Origin: a virus
Strand: one strand, 5' to 3'
DNA length: 64,000 nt
IMG/VR virus record: IMGVR_UViG_3300013132_000023
Span: 1-64,000 of that record
The stretch's first letter is position 1, and each line of letters opens with the position of its first letter. Both the position numbers and the translations under genes were made by a program. Under the pieces are notes generated by a model, which ran no database searches, had not been told where the DNA came from, and saw only the letters and a list, made by a program, of their open reading frames with translations. Positions 14,119 to 23,532 of this stretch are shown here, in pieces.

Positions 14119-16157
14119 AGCCGTCTGAGATTCGTAAAATCCGGGGTACACCCTGGAATACTACATGGAGTAGCGATGACGTTCAGGACATTTTTTCTGA
14201 ATGTGGTCCGTTTCATGGATTATACCACATGGCATCATTCAATCTTGCTTGGTTTATTGAAAAGGTGTTCAATAACCAACAAGGCAAACCATTGCGTCTT
14301 GAATCGTTTCAACAGATTATGCTAGATCTTCTATGGAACAAAAAGTTCCCTATGATTCTCGCAACTCGTGGTGCCGGTAAGACATTTATTTTGGCATTGT
14401 ACGCTCTAATGCGAGCCCTTCTTGTTCCTGGTTCTAAGATCGTTATTGTAGGTGCTGGCTTTCGTCAAGCTAAGTTGGTTTTTAAGTACATTGAACAATT
14501 GTACGAATCAAGTCCATTAGTTAAAGAAGCAATCTCACAATGGGGCGGTCCTAAGTACGGTTCTGATGCGGCGACTCTTCGCGTTGGTTTGTCGTCTATC
14601 CAGGCTATTCCTATTGGAGACGGGGAAAAGATCCGTGGTTTGCGTGCTACTGTTTTGATTGCTGACGAATTCGCCTCTATTCCAGAAGACATCTTTGATA
14701 TCGTTATTGCACCATTTACCGCCGTTCACATGAATCCTGCTGAACGTGCTGCTCAAAAACGTTTTGTTGGTCGTTTAAAAGAGCTTGGTGCTGATGATCA
14801 ACTAATCAAAGCTATTGAAAATACACAAGGATTTGGTAACCAGATTGTTATCTCTGGTACGCCAAGCTACAAACACAATCACTTCTATAGACGTTATTGT
14901 GTCTATATGGCTTTCTTGAAGTCTAAAGGCGATGCTGGTCGCCTTAAGCGTGCCCTTGAAGAGCAGCAACTTCAAAGTACTGGTCGATGGCAAGAGATTG
15001 ACGAAGACGACATTAAGCATGCTGAAACAACGTGGAGGCAATATGCTGTTTATCAATTGCCGTACACTGCTTTGCCAGAAGGATTCATGGAAGAAGACAT
15101 CATTCGTACTTCTCGTGCATCTTATCCTGGTCATCGTTTTGCGATGGAGTTTTTGTCGCAATTTCCTGATGATACTGATGGCTTTATTCGTCGATCTTGG
15201 ATTGATAGATCTACGCCTCGTGGTCCAGAACAAATACCAGTTACGGTGGAGTTGTACGGTGATCCTAGAGCTACATACATTATGGGTGTTGACCCTGCTC
15301 GTTGGAACGATAATCTCGGTATCGTTATTCTTAAACTTACTGAACGCGGTAAAGAATTGGTCTATTGTCAAGCGTGGGACAGAACAGAATTTGGTACTTC
15401 GTCACGCAAGATTCGTGAAATAGTTCAACGATTCAATGTGTCGTATCTTGTTATGGACGCTGGTGGTGGTGGAGAACAGATTCGTGAGTGGTTATGTAAG
15501 AAAGTTGATGACGTAGAGCCTCACGAGTTTATTTGGGTTATTCCTGATCAAATGGAAAAGTACACCGGCGACAAAACCGGCATGGCTGCTCCTGGTCGTA
15601 AGATCTTGGAAATGGTTGACTTTACTCCAGCCTGGATTTCACAAGCGGCTCACGGTGTCGAAGCAGACATTGAGCAGGGTAATATTCTGTTCCCATATCA
15701 CGCAGACGACAAGCAAGCATACGAACAATACATGCGTCATTTTCAGTTAGTCACCATAACTGAATCTGAAAAGCAACGTCTACAACATGATTTATGGGGT
15801 ATGGACGATTGGGAAGCAGAGCAAATGTCTGGTCGCAATGGCGAAAAGATTGTGCCTACTTATGGTGTCATGCAAAACATTGACGAATGTCTCAATGAGA
15901 CATGTGCTATCGTTCGCATGGTAAGCACTAAAGGCACTGAGAGTTTCGAGCTACCCAAACTTTCAGAACAGCCGGAAGGCTTAGACATGCGTCGCCGCGA
16001 CCGTTGGTCGGCTTTGATGCTAGCAAATTACGGAGCTAAGGTGTTTTTGGGTACTGGCCATAAACCCAAACCGCTTGTTGGAATGACCCCTAATAAGCGT
16101 CGTCGTACGTCTTATACACAAAGAGGATCACGCGGGCGTGGGTCCGTGAGGTATTAG
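14115..16157 (+). CDS. terL: Large terminase subunit (packaging ATPase/nuclease)
   Basis: A 680-residue packaging motor. The ATPase domain has Walker A at residues 85-90 (R-GAGKT) and Walker B ending Asp184-Glu185 (VLIADEF); an ISGTP coupling motif follows near residue 249. The RNase H-like nuclease domain shows Asp393 in MGVDPARW and Asp448 in LVMDAGGGG, which bind the catalytic metals that cut the concatemer. It docks on the portal encoded next. The stop codon TAG at 16155-16157 is itself the first part of a late promoter element. Confidence 0.95.
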   Translation: MKPSEIRKIRGTPWNTTWSSDDVQDIFSECGPFHGLYHMASFNLAWFIEKVFNNQQGKPLRLESFQQIMLDLLWNKKFPMILATRGAGKTFILALYALMRALLVPGSKIVIVGAGFRQAKLVFKYIEQLYESSPLVKEAISQWGGPKYGSDAATLRVGLSSIQAIPIGDGEKIRGLRATVLIADEFASIPEDIFDIVIAPFTAVHMNPAERAAQKRFVGRLKELGADDQLIKAIENTQGFGNQIVISGTPSYKHNHFYRRYCVYMAFLKSKGDAGRLKRALEEQQLQSTGRWQEIDEDDIKHAETTWRQYAVYQLPYTALPEGFMEEDIIRTSRASYPGHRFAMEFLSQFPDDTDGFIRRSWIDRSTPRGPEQIPVTVELYGDPRATYIMGVDPARWNDNLGIVILKLTERGKELVYCQAWDRTEFGTSSRKIREIVQRFNVSYLVMDAGGGGEQIREWLCKKVDDVEPHEFIWVIPDQMEKYTGDKTGMAAPGRKILEMVDFTPAWISQAAHGVEADIEQGNILFPYHADDKQAYEQYMRHFQLVTITESEKQRLQHDLWGMDDWEAEQMSGRNGEKIVPTYGVMQNIDECLNETCAIVRMVSTKGTESFELPKLSEQPEGLDMRRRDRWSALMLANYGAKVFLGTGHKPKPLVGMTPNKRRRTSYTQRGSRGRGSVRY

Positions 16158-16163
16158 TGTATT
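16155..16163 (+). promoter_or_regulatory. Late promoter element ATTAGTGTATTC
   Basis: TAGTGTATT preceded by T, 51 bases before the portal start; its TAG is the terminase stop codon. One of nine copies of the TTAG(T/A)GTATT element before virion-type genes; no -35 hexamer is seen. Confidence 0.75.
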
Positions 16164-16213
16164 CCCTTCTGGATGATCATATTGCAATTTGATTACCTCA
16201 GGATGCTCTCAAA

Positions 16214-18631
16214 ATGACTAAAACACGCACTAACGCTGCCACGGTACGTCTTCGTCAGGATACTATCGCTAAAATGGCAGATCCCAACGCGATGCTTGGG
16301 GCGGCTACTCGTGCCAATGGCCCTGATAAGTCTCTGGCTTATTTTTATGGCAACATGGGAGATAGCATTGAGCGTCGTTTTAATGGCGATGGCGGAATGC
16401 TTGGAGAAGGAAATGATGGTTTCCAAGGAATCATGGGGGCCGGTAGTTCGTGGCAGGCACAGGGGTTTGGCAACTACTTTGGAAGTGGCTTACTAAACGG
16501 CTTTGGTCGTATGAATTCAGGAGCCCAGGGCGGGACGGGCGGCGGTTTTACGTACTTGCGTCGTTTTTCGTCTAATGCGGCTTTCAATCATTCTCTTATC
16601 GCACAATGCATGATGGCTTATTTAGGCTATGGCGTTGTTCGCAATATCATTGATTTGTATTCTGACTTTGCTACCGAGGGGCTTGAAATTGAGCACCCCG
16701 ACGAGAGCGTGCGTAACTTCTATCGTACATGGGCTACAAAAGTTAAGCTTCGTGATCGTGTGCATTGCATGTTTCTCAATTTGTTCGTTGCTGGAAACGT
16801 CTTCATTCATCGCCGTTGGGCGTCGCTTTCAAACGAAGAAAAGCGTGCCATGAAGCGTTCTAAGTCAGCAGAGAACGTTAAAGATATGTTAGTGATTCGC
16901 GGCAACTCTCGCGATACGACAATTGAAGGGCGTGAAACTGGATTCATCGATTGGTTTTTAAGCCAGAAGGGTGAAATCAATTTGGCCGACGACAGTCAAA
17001 ATGGCAAGGCTATTGCCGAAGCCCCTCCTGCTCCGTCAGAAGAATACACTCCTGAAAATCTTCAAAAGAGAATTCCGTGGGGTTACACGTTCCTGAATCC
17101 CCTGCAAATGGAAATTCGTGGTCGTAAGCTTCGTGGCGATAGTTACTGGATTATGGCCATTGATAAACGTGATACACTTGACATGGCTCGTGGTCTTGGT
17201 ATGCGTAGTTCTTTTAACCAAGAGCTTGGTACTACTGAAGTAAATCTGCCTCGCGAATTCTTGAGTCGCATTCAGTCTTACCAAGGGCCGGGTGCCGGAT
17301 ATTCCGCTGAGGTTAAATTATCGAGAGAAGAATTGATTGTTGTTCAAGCTCCCGGTAAATGGGACTGGTTTGACTGGGCGGTACCTTTCTGCTATCCAGC
17401 CTTGAAGTCGCTTGCATTCAAAGATTGCTTGCGTAACATGGAAATGAAGGCATGTCAGTCTGTTATCAATTCTATCTTCCTTTTCAAGCTTGGTAACATT
17501 GAAAAGGGTATGCCAGCAGAAGATGAACACTTTGAGCGTCTTGCTGATATGTTGCAAATGCCTGGACAGGCTCTTAATATTTTGTGGAATGAGGCTATTG
17601 AAGCAGAAGTAATTCAGGCTGATGTTAAGGGGATTTTTGATACTGGCAAACATGATTCCGTTGACAAGGACATTTTGACGGCACTTGGTGTCCCAGAAGT
17701 TTTGATTGGTGGCAAGGGTAGTAATTTTTCAAACTCTTACGTTGCTGTTGCGACCGTTCTTGAACGTTTAGAGTCATATCGTGAACAGGTGTACGATTGG
17801 CTTTTAAATGAAGTGAAAATTATTGCTGATGCAATGGGTTTTCAAAAGCTTCCTGACATTAAGTTTGGTCGTACAAGTCTTAAGGACGAGAAGGGCTATC
17901 AAGCCTTTTTAACTGGACTTTATGATCGTGGTATTCTGTCTGGTGATACGCTACTTCGTGAAGCTGAAACAACTGCGGAAGTTGAAGCTTCGAAGATGAA
18001 AGAAGAAAAGGATAAGTATCGCGAGAAAGATATCTTCGAACCTAAGGGGCCGTATGTTAAGGATCCTAAGTCTCCTGGTGGTTTGGACAAAAAGTCTAAG
18101 CCAAAAACTCCAAATGGACGCCCTCAGAATTCTAGCACTGGTCCAACCGGCAAGCAGGAAAATCCACGTACGCCTACGGGACAAGGGATTGCTGCTTTGC
18201 TGGAAGCCCAGGAGATTATTTCTCGACGCGGACGCATTGCATTGCAATATCTTGAAGACTTTATTAGTGATCGTGTTTTACAAGCTAAGGCACGCGAAAA
18301 TCCTAATCTCAAGAACGTTAAAAATATGCGTGCAGATGAACGTGAGCGTTTAGAGTGGTTGATCTATAACGTTTTCAGCCACATGCCGCCGCCGCAAGAT
18401 GACGAAGTTAAGATGAATGATGACTTCATTATTAACATGCTTCGTTCAGATGCGTGCGAGACCGTTAAAGTAGAAGTGTTTAATCTCTATACTGACAAGG
18501 TAGCTGATTACAGTAAAACGTATAATAAGGCTCCAACACGCGAAATGCGTCGTCAGTTTATGGTTTCTGCATGGACACAACGAGCAATTATGGAACACCT
18601 TGATCAAAAACCTGACATTCTTCGAATGTGA
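16214..18631 (+). CDS. Portal protein
   Basis: An 805-residue protein after the terminase. The region at about residues 125-205 (cysteine-poor, GYGVVRNIIDLYSDFATEGLE, then an amphipathic helix and the GNVFIHR strand) is typical of portal proteins; the region around 390-540 (MKACQSVINSIFLFKLGN, then GVPEVLIGG) matches the clip/stem part. Twelve copies would form the ring through which DNA enters the head. The long Gly/Asn-rich N-terminus and Lys/Pro-rich stretch at about 600-660 are probably disordered. It starts the first late transcription unit. Confidence 0.85.
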   Translation: MTKTRTNAATVRLRQDTIAKMADPNAMLGAATRANGPDKSLAYFYGNMGDSIERRFNGDGGMLGEGNDGFQGIMGAGSSWQAQGFGNYFGSGLLNGFGRMNSGAQGGTGGGFTYLRRFSSNAAFNHSLIAQCMMAYLGYGVVRNIIDLYSDFATEGLEIEHPDESVRNFYRTWATKVKLRDRVHCMFLNLFVAGNVFIHRRWASLSNEEKRAMKRSKSAENVKDMLVIRGNSRDTTIEGRETGFIDWFLSQKGEINLADDSQNGKAIAEAPPAPSEEYTPENLQKRIPWGYTFLNPLQMEIRGRKLRGDSYWIMAIDKRDTLDMARGLGMRSSFNQELGTTEVNLPREFLSRIQSYQGPGAGYSAEVKLSREELIVVQAPGKWDWFDWAVPFCYPALKSLAFKDCLRNMEMKACQSVINSIFLFKLGNIEKGMPAEDEHFERLADMLQMPGQALNILWNEAIEAEVIQADVKGIFDTGKHDSVDKDILTALGVPEVLIGGKGSNFSNSYVAVATVLERLESYREQVYDWLLNEVKIIADAMGFQKLPDIKFGRTSLKDEKGYQAFLTGLYDRGILSGDTLLREAETTAEVEASKMKEEKDKYREKDIFEPKGPYVKDPKSPGGLDKKSKPKTPNGRPQNSSTGPTGKQENPRTPTGQGIAALLEAQEIISRRGRIALQYLEDFISDRVLQAKARENPNLKNVKNMRADERERLEWLIYNVFSHMPPPQDDEVKMNDDFIINMLRSDACETVKVEVFNLYTDKVADYSKTYNKAPTREMRRQFMVSAWTQRAIMEHLDQKPDILRM

Positions 18632-18632
18632 G

Positions 18633-18642
18633 TTAGAGTATT
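18633..18642 (+). promoter_or_regulatory. Late promoter element variant TTAGAGTATT
   Basis: Differs from the consensus by one base (A for T), and is identical to the minus-strand copy at 9044-9053. It lies in the short gap after the portal stop, 21 bases before the next start codon, with AAGGAG in between. Confidence 0.6.
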
Positions 18643-18662
18643 ATCTACCAAGGAGATATGAC

Positions 18663-19565
18663 ATGGACAGAACCAAAGCTATTATCCGTAAAGTGGGTAA
18701 TGAGTTTTGTGTCTTCTCTCATGGTGGTAAGAACCTAGGCTGTTCTACGGATCGCAAAGGTGCAGAAAAACGGCTACGTCAAGTCGAGTATTTTAAGCAC
18801 AAAGGGTCATCAGAAATGAACTACGATAAAGCATTTTCAAACTTCGCTAAAGCTTTGAGTGAAGTTAATCCCATTGAAGTTGGCAAGGCTTCTACTGCAA
18901 CCTCGCCTACTTTAGAGATTAATTCGGAACTGAATGTTTCCGACAATCTTGCAATTGGTAGTATTGCAAGTCGTGCTTCTAGTCGCGTTCTTGATAATAA
19001 AGATCATTTCCCGGTGATTACTGAGACTCAGGCACGTTCAAGCATGGCTCGTGTGCTTCAATTGACCGAGACTCCTGCGTGGTACAGTGGAACTATTGCG
19101 GAGCTTCGACAAGAAGTCTACGCTGGCATCGTTATACTACATCCTGATATCGAACTCAATGTTCGCGTGCCGGTTGAGCTGGCCGTGGCTCTCTCTGACG
19201 GACAAACGCCTTGTCATGTTTCTGAAAAAACAATTAAGAATCCTGCTGACGTTGCCAAAAATCAAGTTCCCAGCGTTTCTCGTCGTACGTTGACAAGTGC
19301 TCAGGTTGCAGAGGCTTTAAAGAATGACGATCTTCGCAGTGCAATTGCTGGTCGCTTAATGGAAATTGTAGATCAACACGTTGAACAGCTAAAGACTGCA
19401 AAGAAGGTTGCAACGCAACTATTGAATAGTGGATTAACTTCCGAAGAATTCGATCAATTAAGCACGTTCTTGCAGGAAGGCATTTTGCGTGAAATCATTG
19501 GACGTGGAGCAACTGCTTCTAGAGCGGAAGATCGTCGTCTTGAACTTATCAACAAATTAAAATAA
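18663..19565 (+). CDS. Head-associated protein of unknown role
   Basis: A 300-residue product; start MDRTKAIIRKVGNEFC follows AAGGAG by five bases, while a longer frame reaches back into the portal gene. Residues about 9-45 (FCVFSHGGKNLGCSTDRKG then KRLRQVEYFKH) form a Cys-containing basic motif common at the N-termini of phage head-region proteins. The rest is helical with several Ala/Ser-rich segments. Location between portal and protease suggests a capsid-assembly or internal head protein; no enzyme motif is visible. Confidence 0.65.
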   Translation: MDRTKAIIRKVGNEFCVFSHGGKNLGCSTDRKGAEKRLRQVEYFKHKGSSEMNYDKAFSNFAKALSEVNPIEVGKASTATSPTLEINSELNVSDNLAIGSIASRASSRVLDNKDHFPVITETQARSSMARVLQLTETPAWYSGTIAELRQEVYAGIVILHPDIELNVRVPVELAVALSDGQTPCHVSEKTIKNPADVAKNQVPSVSRRTLTSAQVAEALKNDDLRSAIAGRLMEIVDQHVEQLKTAKKVATQLLNSGLTSEEFDQLSTFLQEGILREIIGRGATASRAEDRRLELINKLK

Positions 19566-19566
19566 C

Positions 19567-20652
19567 GTGGATAAAAAGAAAGTTAAACTCAATTCTCCCT
19601 TTCGACTTCCTGCTGGTAGCAAGAAGAAGTTTGGCGTTTACGTAAAAAACGAAAAGGGAAATATTGTTAAAGTCACGTTTGGTGATCCAAACATGGAAAT
19701 TAAACGCGACGATCCAAACCGTAGAAAGAACTTTAGAGCACGTCATAACTGTGATAATCCAGGACCAAAATGGAAAGCTAGATATTGGTCCTGTTATCAA
19801 TGGCGTGCTGGTACTCCTGTTAAAGCGGAAATCGATGAATATGTTGACATTACATTAATGGAAATGGTTCTAATTCCAACCGTAGAAGAAGAACCGTGTT
19901 GTGAAGAGTGTAGTCAATCTACAGCTAATAATCGTCCTGGTTTATGGGAAAATATTCGTCGTAAGAAAATGAGAGAAGGTAAGAACTATCGTCCAGCTAA
20001 ACCTGGAGATTCAGATAGACCGACTCAAGAGCAAATAGAAAGAGCTAAATCATTACAGATGGGCAAACCATCTAAAAATGACCCTAGAAAAACACCTGCA
20101 CCACCTAAAGATCAAAAACGTGGATCTAAGAAGAATCCAGAAGGAAGTGCAAAAAAGTCCAATCCCAGTATTGAGTTTAGCAAAGAAACTGAAGCTAGAC
20201 TTCAAAAAATAGTTTCTGAGCATAATGCAAAGAGCGAAAAGAAAGTTACTATTGGGATGTTAAAGGCAGTTTATCGTCGTGGTGCTGGTGCTTTTTCTAC
20301 TAGCCATGCACCTAATATGAGTCGTGATGGATGGGCTATAGCAAGAGTCCGTGCATTTTTATATCTTGTAAAGAATGGTAAACCATCAAATCCTAACTAT
20401 GTTCAGGACAATGACCTACTTCCAAAGGGACACTCTAAAAAGTCTGAAGGTGTCGCAATAGAATCAAAGGACAACAACGTGTCCAAAGGGTCTTTCGACG
20501 AATTCACTAAAAAAGATATTTTTATCGGCAAGCAGCCAAAGAAAAAGAAGTTCAGTCAAAAAGCATTTGAAATTGTTGCTCAAATGAATCCTTATATGGG
20601 TCCACAAAAGCCAACAGACGGCGATCCAAAGCGTAAAAAACCAAAAAAGTAG
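19567..20652 (+). CDS. Two-domain basic protein in head module
   Basis: A 361-residue, very basic protein starting at GTG two bases after the previous stop. An N-terminal domain (about 15-100: KKKFGVYVKNEKGNIVKVTFG, a DDPNRRKNFRARHNCDNPG motif, and WKARYWSCYQWR) is joined by a Lys/Pro-rich linker to a C-terminal domain at about 215-300 (KKVTIGMLKAVYRRGAGAFS, then SRDGWAIARVRAFL and NDLLP). Both modules recur in head regions of unrelated large phages as domains of unknown function. The linker contains CCEEC. A DNA-binding or internal head protein is likely. Confidence 0.65.
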   Translation: MDKKKVKLNSPFRLPAGSKKKFGVYVKNEKGNIVKVTFGDPNMEIKRDDPNRRKNFRARHNCDNPGPKWKARYWSCYQWRAGTPVKAEIDEYVDITLMEMVLIPTVEEEPCCEECSQSTANNRPGLWENIRRKKMREGKNYRPAKPGDSDRPTQEQIERAKSLQMGKPSKNDPRKTPAPPKDQKRGSKKNPEGSAKKSNPSIEFSKETEARLQKIVSEHNAKSEKKVTIGMLKAVYRRGAGAFSTSHAPNMSRDGWAIARVRAFLYLVKNGKPSNPNYVQDNDLLPKGHSKKSEGVAIESKDNNVSKGSFDEFTKKDIFIGKQPKKKKFSQKAFEIVAQMNPYMGPQKPTDGDPKRKKPKK

Positions 20653-20664
20653 AAAGGATTTTCT

Positions 20665-20973
20665 ATGCCTACAAACTTAAATGCTGGCTACACAAACAAC
20701 ATTAATACGATTGAAATTCGTGTTAACGGCTCTCATCAGCAGCGTGTAACCGACAGAAAAATTGATCTTGATGGTAACGGCGTCAAAGAGCAGGTTTTAA
20801 TTGTCGTGACTGCTGGTCATGCAGTAGGTACGCCAAGTGCTCCTGGTGGCAAAATAACACAAACTGTTACAAAGCCCGATGGAATTGCTCGTTCTGTCGT
20901 TTCGCAGAAAACCGAAACCGATGGTGGTGTTACTAATAGCAATACTGTAACAGAATTTACCGAAGGTGCTTGA
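20665..20973 (+). CDS. Small beta-rich virion-region protein (102 aa)
   Basis: Begins MPTNLNAGYTNNINTIEIRV after AAAGGA. The product alternates short hydrophobic strands with Asn, Gly, Thr and Lys (KIDLDGNGVKEQVLIVVTAG), predicted as a beta sandwich or barrel. No family recognised. It lies between the basic two-domain gene and the protease gene, so is probably a minor head component. Confidence 0.6.
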   Translation: MPTNLNAGYTNNINTIEIRVNGSHQQRVTDRKIDLDGNGVKEQVLIVVTAGHAVGTPSAPGGKITQTVTKPDGIARSVVSQKTETDGGVTNSNTVTEFTEGA

Positions 20974-21161
20974 TCATGGATATGAATAAACTTCTTGGTC
21001 GCAATCGTTGGGATCGTAATCGTGGTCTTCAACACTCTTCTTTTAGCGAAGTTTTGCAGCGTGCTTCTGCTATTTTAAAGAATAAGAAGACTATACAAAA
21101 GCCCGAAGACGATGAGTACGAGGACGACGAGGACGAGGATGAGAATTTGAAGCAGTCTTGA
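20970..21161 (+). CDS. Small protein with strongly acidic tail (63 aa)
   Basis: Its start overlaps the preceding stop (ATGATC... within TGATC) by four bases. The first half is basic (NKLLGRNRWDRNRG) with an amphipathic helix, the last third is almost only Asp and Glu. Such charge separation is common in small scaffolding or DNA-mimic proteins, but function is unknown. Confidence 0.6.
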   Translation: MIMDMNKLLGRNRWDRNRGLQHSSFSEVLQRASAILKNKKTIQKPEDDEYEDDEDEDENLKQS

Positions 21162-21183
21162 TGGTCTTTAGTTTATTACCACA

Positions 21184-23037
21184 GTGGGTATGAAATACCG
21201 TACAATATTAACTGCCAAGGCTGACATTGTAAAGCCTAAATCTGAAGAGTTTAAGGCTATCGCTTCTTCTTTGCAAGATCGATATGGCTTTGAGCTAAAG
21301 CCTCAGATGGATTTATTGTATGTACGTTCATGCCTTGTGTCTGCTGGTGTCCATGCTGGTGTAAATGATAACGACGATATCTTTACACGCGAAGAAGCTT
21401 GGGCCGCTCGTCATACTCCGGTTTTAAAGCCGTTTAATTGGCAACACAACGACAAGGACATCCTTGGCGTAATTTATACAGTACAAGCACGCAATTTGAA
21501 GGGTGACATCTTAGATATTACAGATGAAACCCCGCCTGATTGCGATTTTGATCTTTGGGTAGAAGCTGCCGTCTTTAGTCTCATTCATCCAGAACGTGCC
21601 GCTGAGGTCGAGTCTCGATCAGCCGCAGGCACTCTGTTTGTTTCTATGGAGGCTTGGTTTGACGATTACAGTTACGGGTTATGTAACTCGAAGACTGGTA
21701 CTCTCGGCAAGATTGTTGCCCGAAATAAGAATACCTCATTCTTGGATCAGCATCTACGTGCTGGTGGTGGAGTGGGCGTATATCATGATCCTGAATTAGA
21801 TCAGGACATGAGAATTGGTCGCGTCCTAAGGTCTATTACCTTTGGAGGCTGTGGCTTTGTGGATCGTCCTGCAAACAAGCGTTCTGTCATTGAGGCTGCT
21901 GAGCCAATGAACGCTTCTAGTGGGCAGCAAGATACTCAATCGCAAATTGAACTCTTACTCCAAAAAGTATTAGAATCTCAACGTGAGGAAATAATGAATA
22001 CCCAAGCAAAAAGTGAAATTAGCGTTCCTGATGTAGTGGGTGCCGCTGTTGAATCGGCCCTCGAAAAACGCGAGAAGGCGGCAGCCGATAAGCGTGAGCA
22101 TGACGCTCTGGTAGGTCGTGCAACTCAAGCCGAAGACAATGCCAAGCATTTGCAGTCTCAGGTAGAAGATCTATCTAAGGCTAAGGACATGCAGGCCGCA
22201 GAAGTTCAGGCTCTCAAGGTTCAACTTGAGCAGTACGGTCTGGCTGTTGATAACCTTGTGAACGAAGCTGTTGCGGGTGCAACTGGCAGTATTCCTGCTG
22301 AAATCGCTGCTATTGACAGTGCAAAGTCAGGCGAAGCTGCTTTTAAGGCTAAGCTTGCTTGGATCGGTAACTCGGTTGCGTCGCTAGCAGAGCGTGCAAC
22401 TCGTGCCGCAGAGCTAGAGGAGCAGCTTGCAGAAGCCGAAGCAGTTGTACGCGAACAAGAAGTTCGTGCTCTGCTTGGTGAAGCTGTTTCAGAAGAAGCT
22501 CTTGAGACTTTTGTAGCTCATGCAGCTACTCTGAGCGAAGAAGCATATACGCATTGGCGTGATGAAAAGGAACTTATGGTTCTGGAAATCTCTGCTCGTG
22601 CTGCAAAGAAGGAAATGCCCTTCCCGCTTAAGAAGGGCGAGAAGATGAAAGAAGGTAAGTCTGCTGATAAGAGCTATGCAAACGTGTTTGAAGCACTGCT
22701 TGCAAAGCGTCGTTCGGAGAGTGGCATGGCTCCTCATGATACCCCAACTCACATGGGGCATTTGATTAATCATCCTGGTGGCGAAGGCGTCAATAGTGGC
22801 GTCACCACGAATGATTTGCGTACACCTCGTCATAAGATTTCTGGCTCTGCCGGGGACAACCCCGCCAAGTCTCTTGAGACCGCTCAAGAAGAAGGCGGCG
22901 TCTCACTTGCCGGTGCTCAAGCTAGTGGCGATGGTGAAGGTACCAACCCCTTCCGCGTTCTCGCGGGTCTAGTGGTTGATGCCAAAGTTGAAGAGAAGGA
23001 AGCTCAGGAACGTCCTGGCTTCGATCCCGTTAAGTAA
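21184..23037 (+). CDS. Prohead protease fused to scaffold-like coiled coil
   Basis: A 617-residue protein. Residues about 1-235 resemble T4 gp21-type (S77) prohead serine proteases: His88 in FNWQHND with the following KDILGVIY strand, and Ser154 in LFVSMEAWF as probable catalytic residues, then a GCGFVDRPANKRS end. Residues about 250-480 form a Glu/Ala/Lys-rich coiled coil as in scaffolds, and the C-terminal 130 residues are Gly/Ser-rich. The arrangement suggests a self-processing scaffold that is degraded on maturation. Start is GTG or the ATG two codons later; no ribosome site is clear. Confidence 0.78.
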   Translation: MGMKYRTILTAKADIVKPKSEEFKAIASSLQDRYGFELKPQMDLLYVRSCLVSAGVHAGVNDNDDIFTREEAWAARHTPVLKPFNWQHNDKDILGVIYTVQARNLKGDILDITDETPPDCDFDLWVEAAVFSLIHPERAAEVESRSAAGTLFVSMEAWFDDYSYGLCNSKTGTLGKIVARNKNTSFLDQHLRAGGGVGVYHDPELDQDMRIGRVLRSITFGGCGFVDRPANKRSVIEAAEPMNASSGQQDTQSQIELLLQKVLESQREEIMNTQAKSEISVPDVVGAAVESALEKREKAAADKREHDALVGRATQAEDNAKHLQSQVEDLSKAKDMQAAEVQALKVQLEQYGLAVDNLVNEAVAGATGSIPAEIAAIDSAKSGEAAFKAKLAWIGNSVASLAERATRAAELEEQLAEAEAVVREQEVRALLGEAVSEEALETFVAHAATLSEEAYTHWRDEKELMVLEISARAAKKEMPFPLKKGEKMKEGKSADKSYANVFEALLAKRRSESGMAPHDTPTHMGHLINHPGGEGVNSGVTTNDLRTPRHKISGSAGDNPAKSLETAQEEGGVSLAGAQASGDGEGTNPFRVLAGLVVDAKVEEKEAQERPGFDPVK

Positions 23038-23053
23038 CTAAGGAGGCATTACA

Positions 23054-23521
23054 ATGGCTCTAAAAGAAACCCGTCAAACGTGGCAGACAAATATTGACTG
23101 CACCGTTTCTGGTGTTGCTGAACGCGGTGGTATTCTTTCGTTTGTTCCCGGCGTTAATGGTCTCTGCGAATACGGCAATGCTGCCGCAGTCTCAGGACAG
23201 CTTTCTAAGCCCGCTGGCTTGCTCTTGGATGACGTTGAAGCATTGAATTACTTCAACCATCCTGAGTATCGTCAGCGTAACGTTGTGCCTCAGGGCAGCG
23301 TTGTTGGCATTGCTACAGAAGGCGAGTTCTGGACTGACTTCGTTGAAACTACGACTGCCGATGGTGTAAGCGTGGGTACCTACCGTCCAGGCGATATTTT
23401 GTATCTGGCTAACAATGGTAACGTTAGTCGTCAACAGATTCTTTCCATTCGTCCTGTCGTTGGCAGGGCACTGAGTGCCTTATCTGCGGACGGTTTCTTG
23501 AAAATCCGTCTTGAACTATAA
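23054..23521 (+). CDS. Capsid decoration-type protein (copy 1)
   Basis: A 155-residue protein after AAGGAGG, directly before the major capsid gene. It shares with the product of 25869-26438 the same strand order and the motifs GLLLDDVEALN and SVVGIATEGEFWTDFVE (in the other copy GLQLNDIEWMN and GIVGIASQGDFITDWI). A Gly-rich beta barrel placed next to the capsid gene fits a decoration or head-stabilising protein present in many copies. Function is inferred from position and composition. Confidence 0.7.
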   Translation: MALKETRQTWQTNIDCTVSGVAERGGILSFVPGVNGLCEYGNAAAVSGQLSKPAGLLLDDVEALNYFNHPEYRQRNVVPQGSVVGIATEGEFWTDFVETTTADGVSVGTYRPGDILYLANNGNVSRQQILSIRPVVGRALSALSADGFLKIRLEL

Positions 23522-23532
23522 GGAGGACAGAC

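Noticed and set aside
21169-21177. TAGTTTATT, resembling a late element
   Set aside because: Only 6 bases before the protease start codon, so no leader or ribosome site could fit, and it differs at the central G of the consensus.
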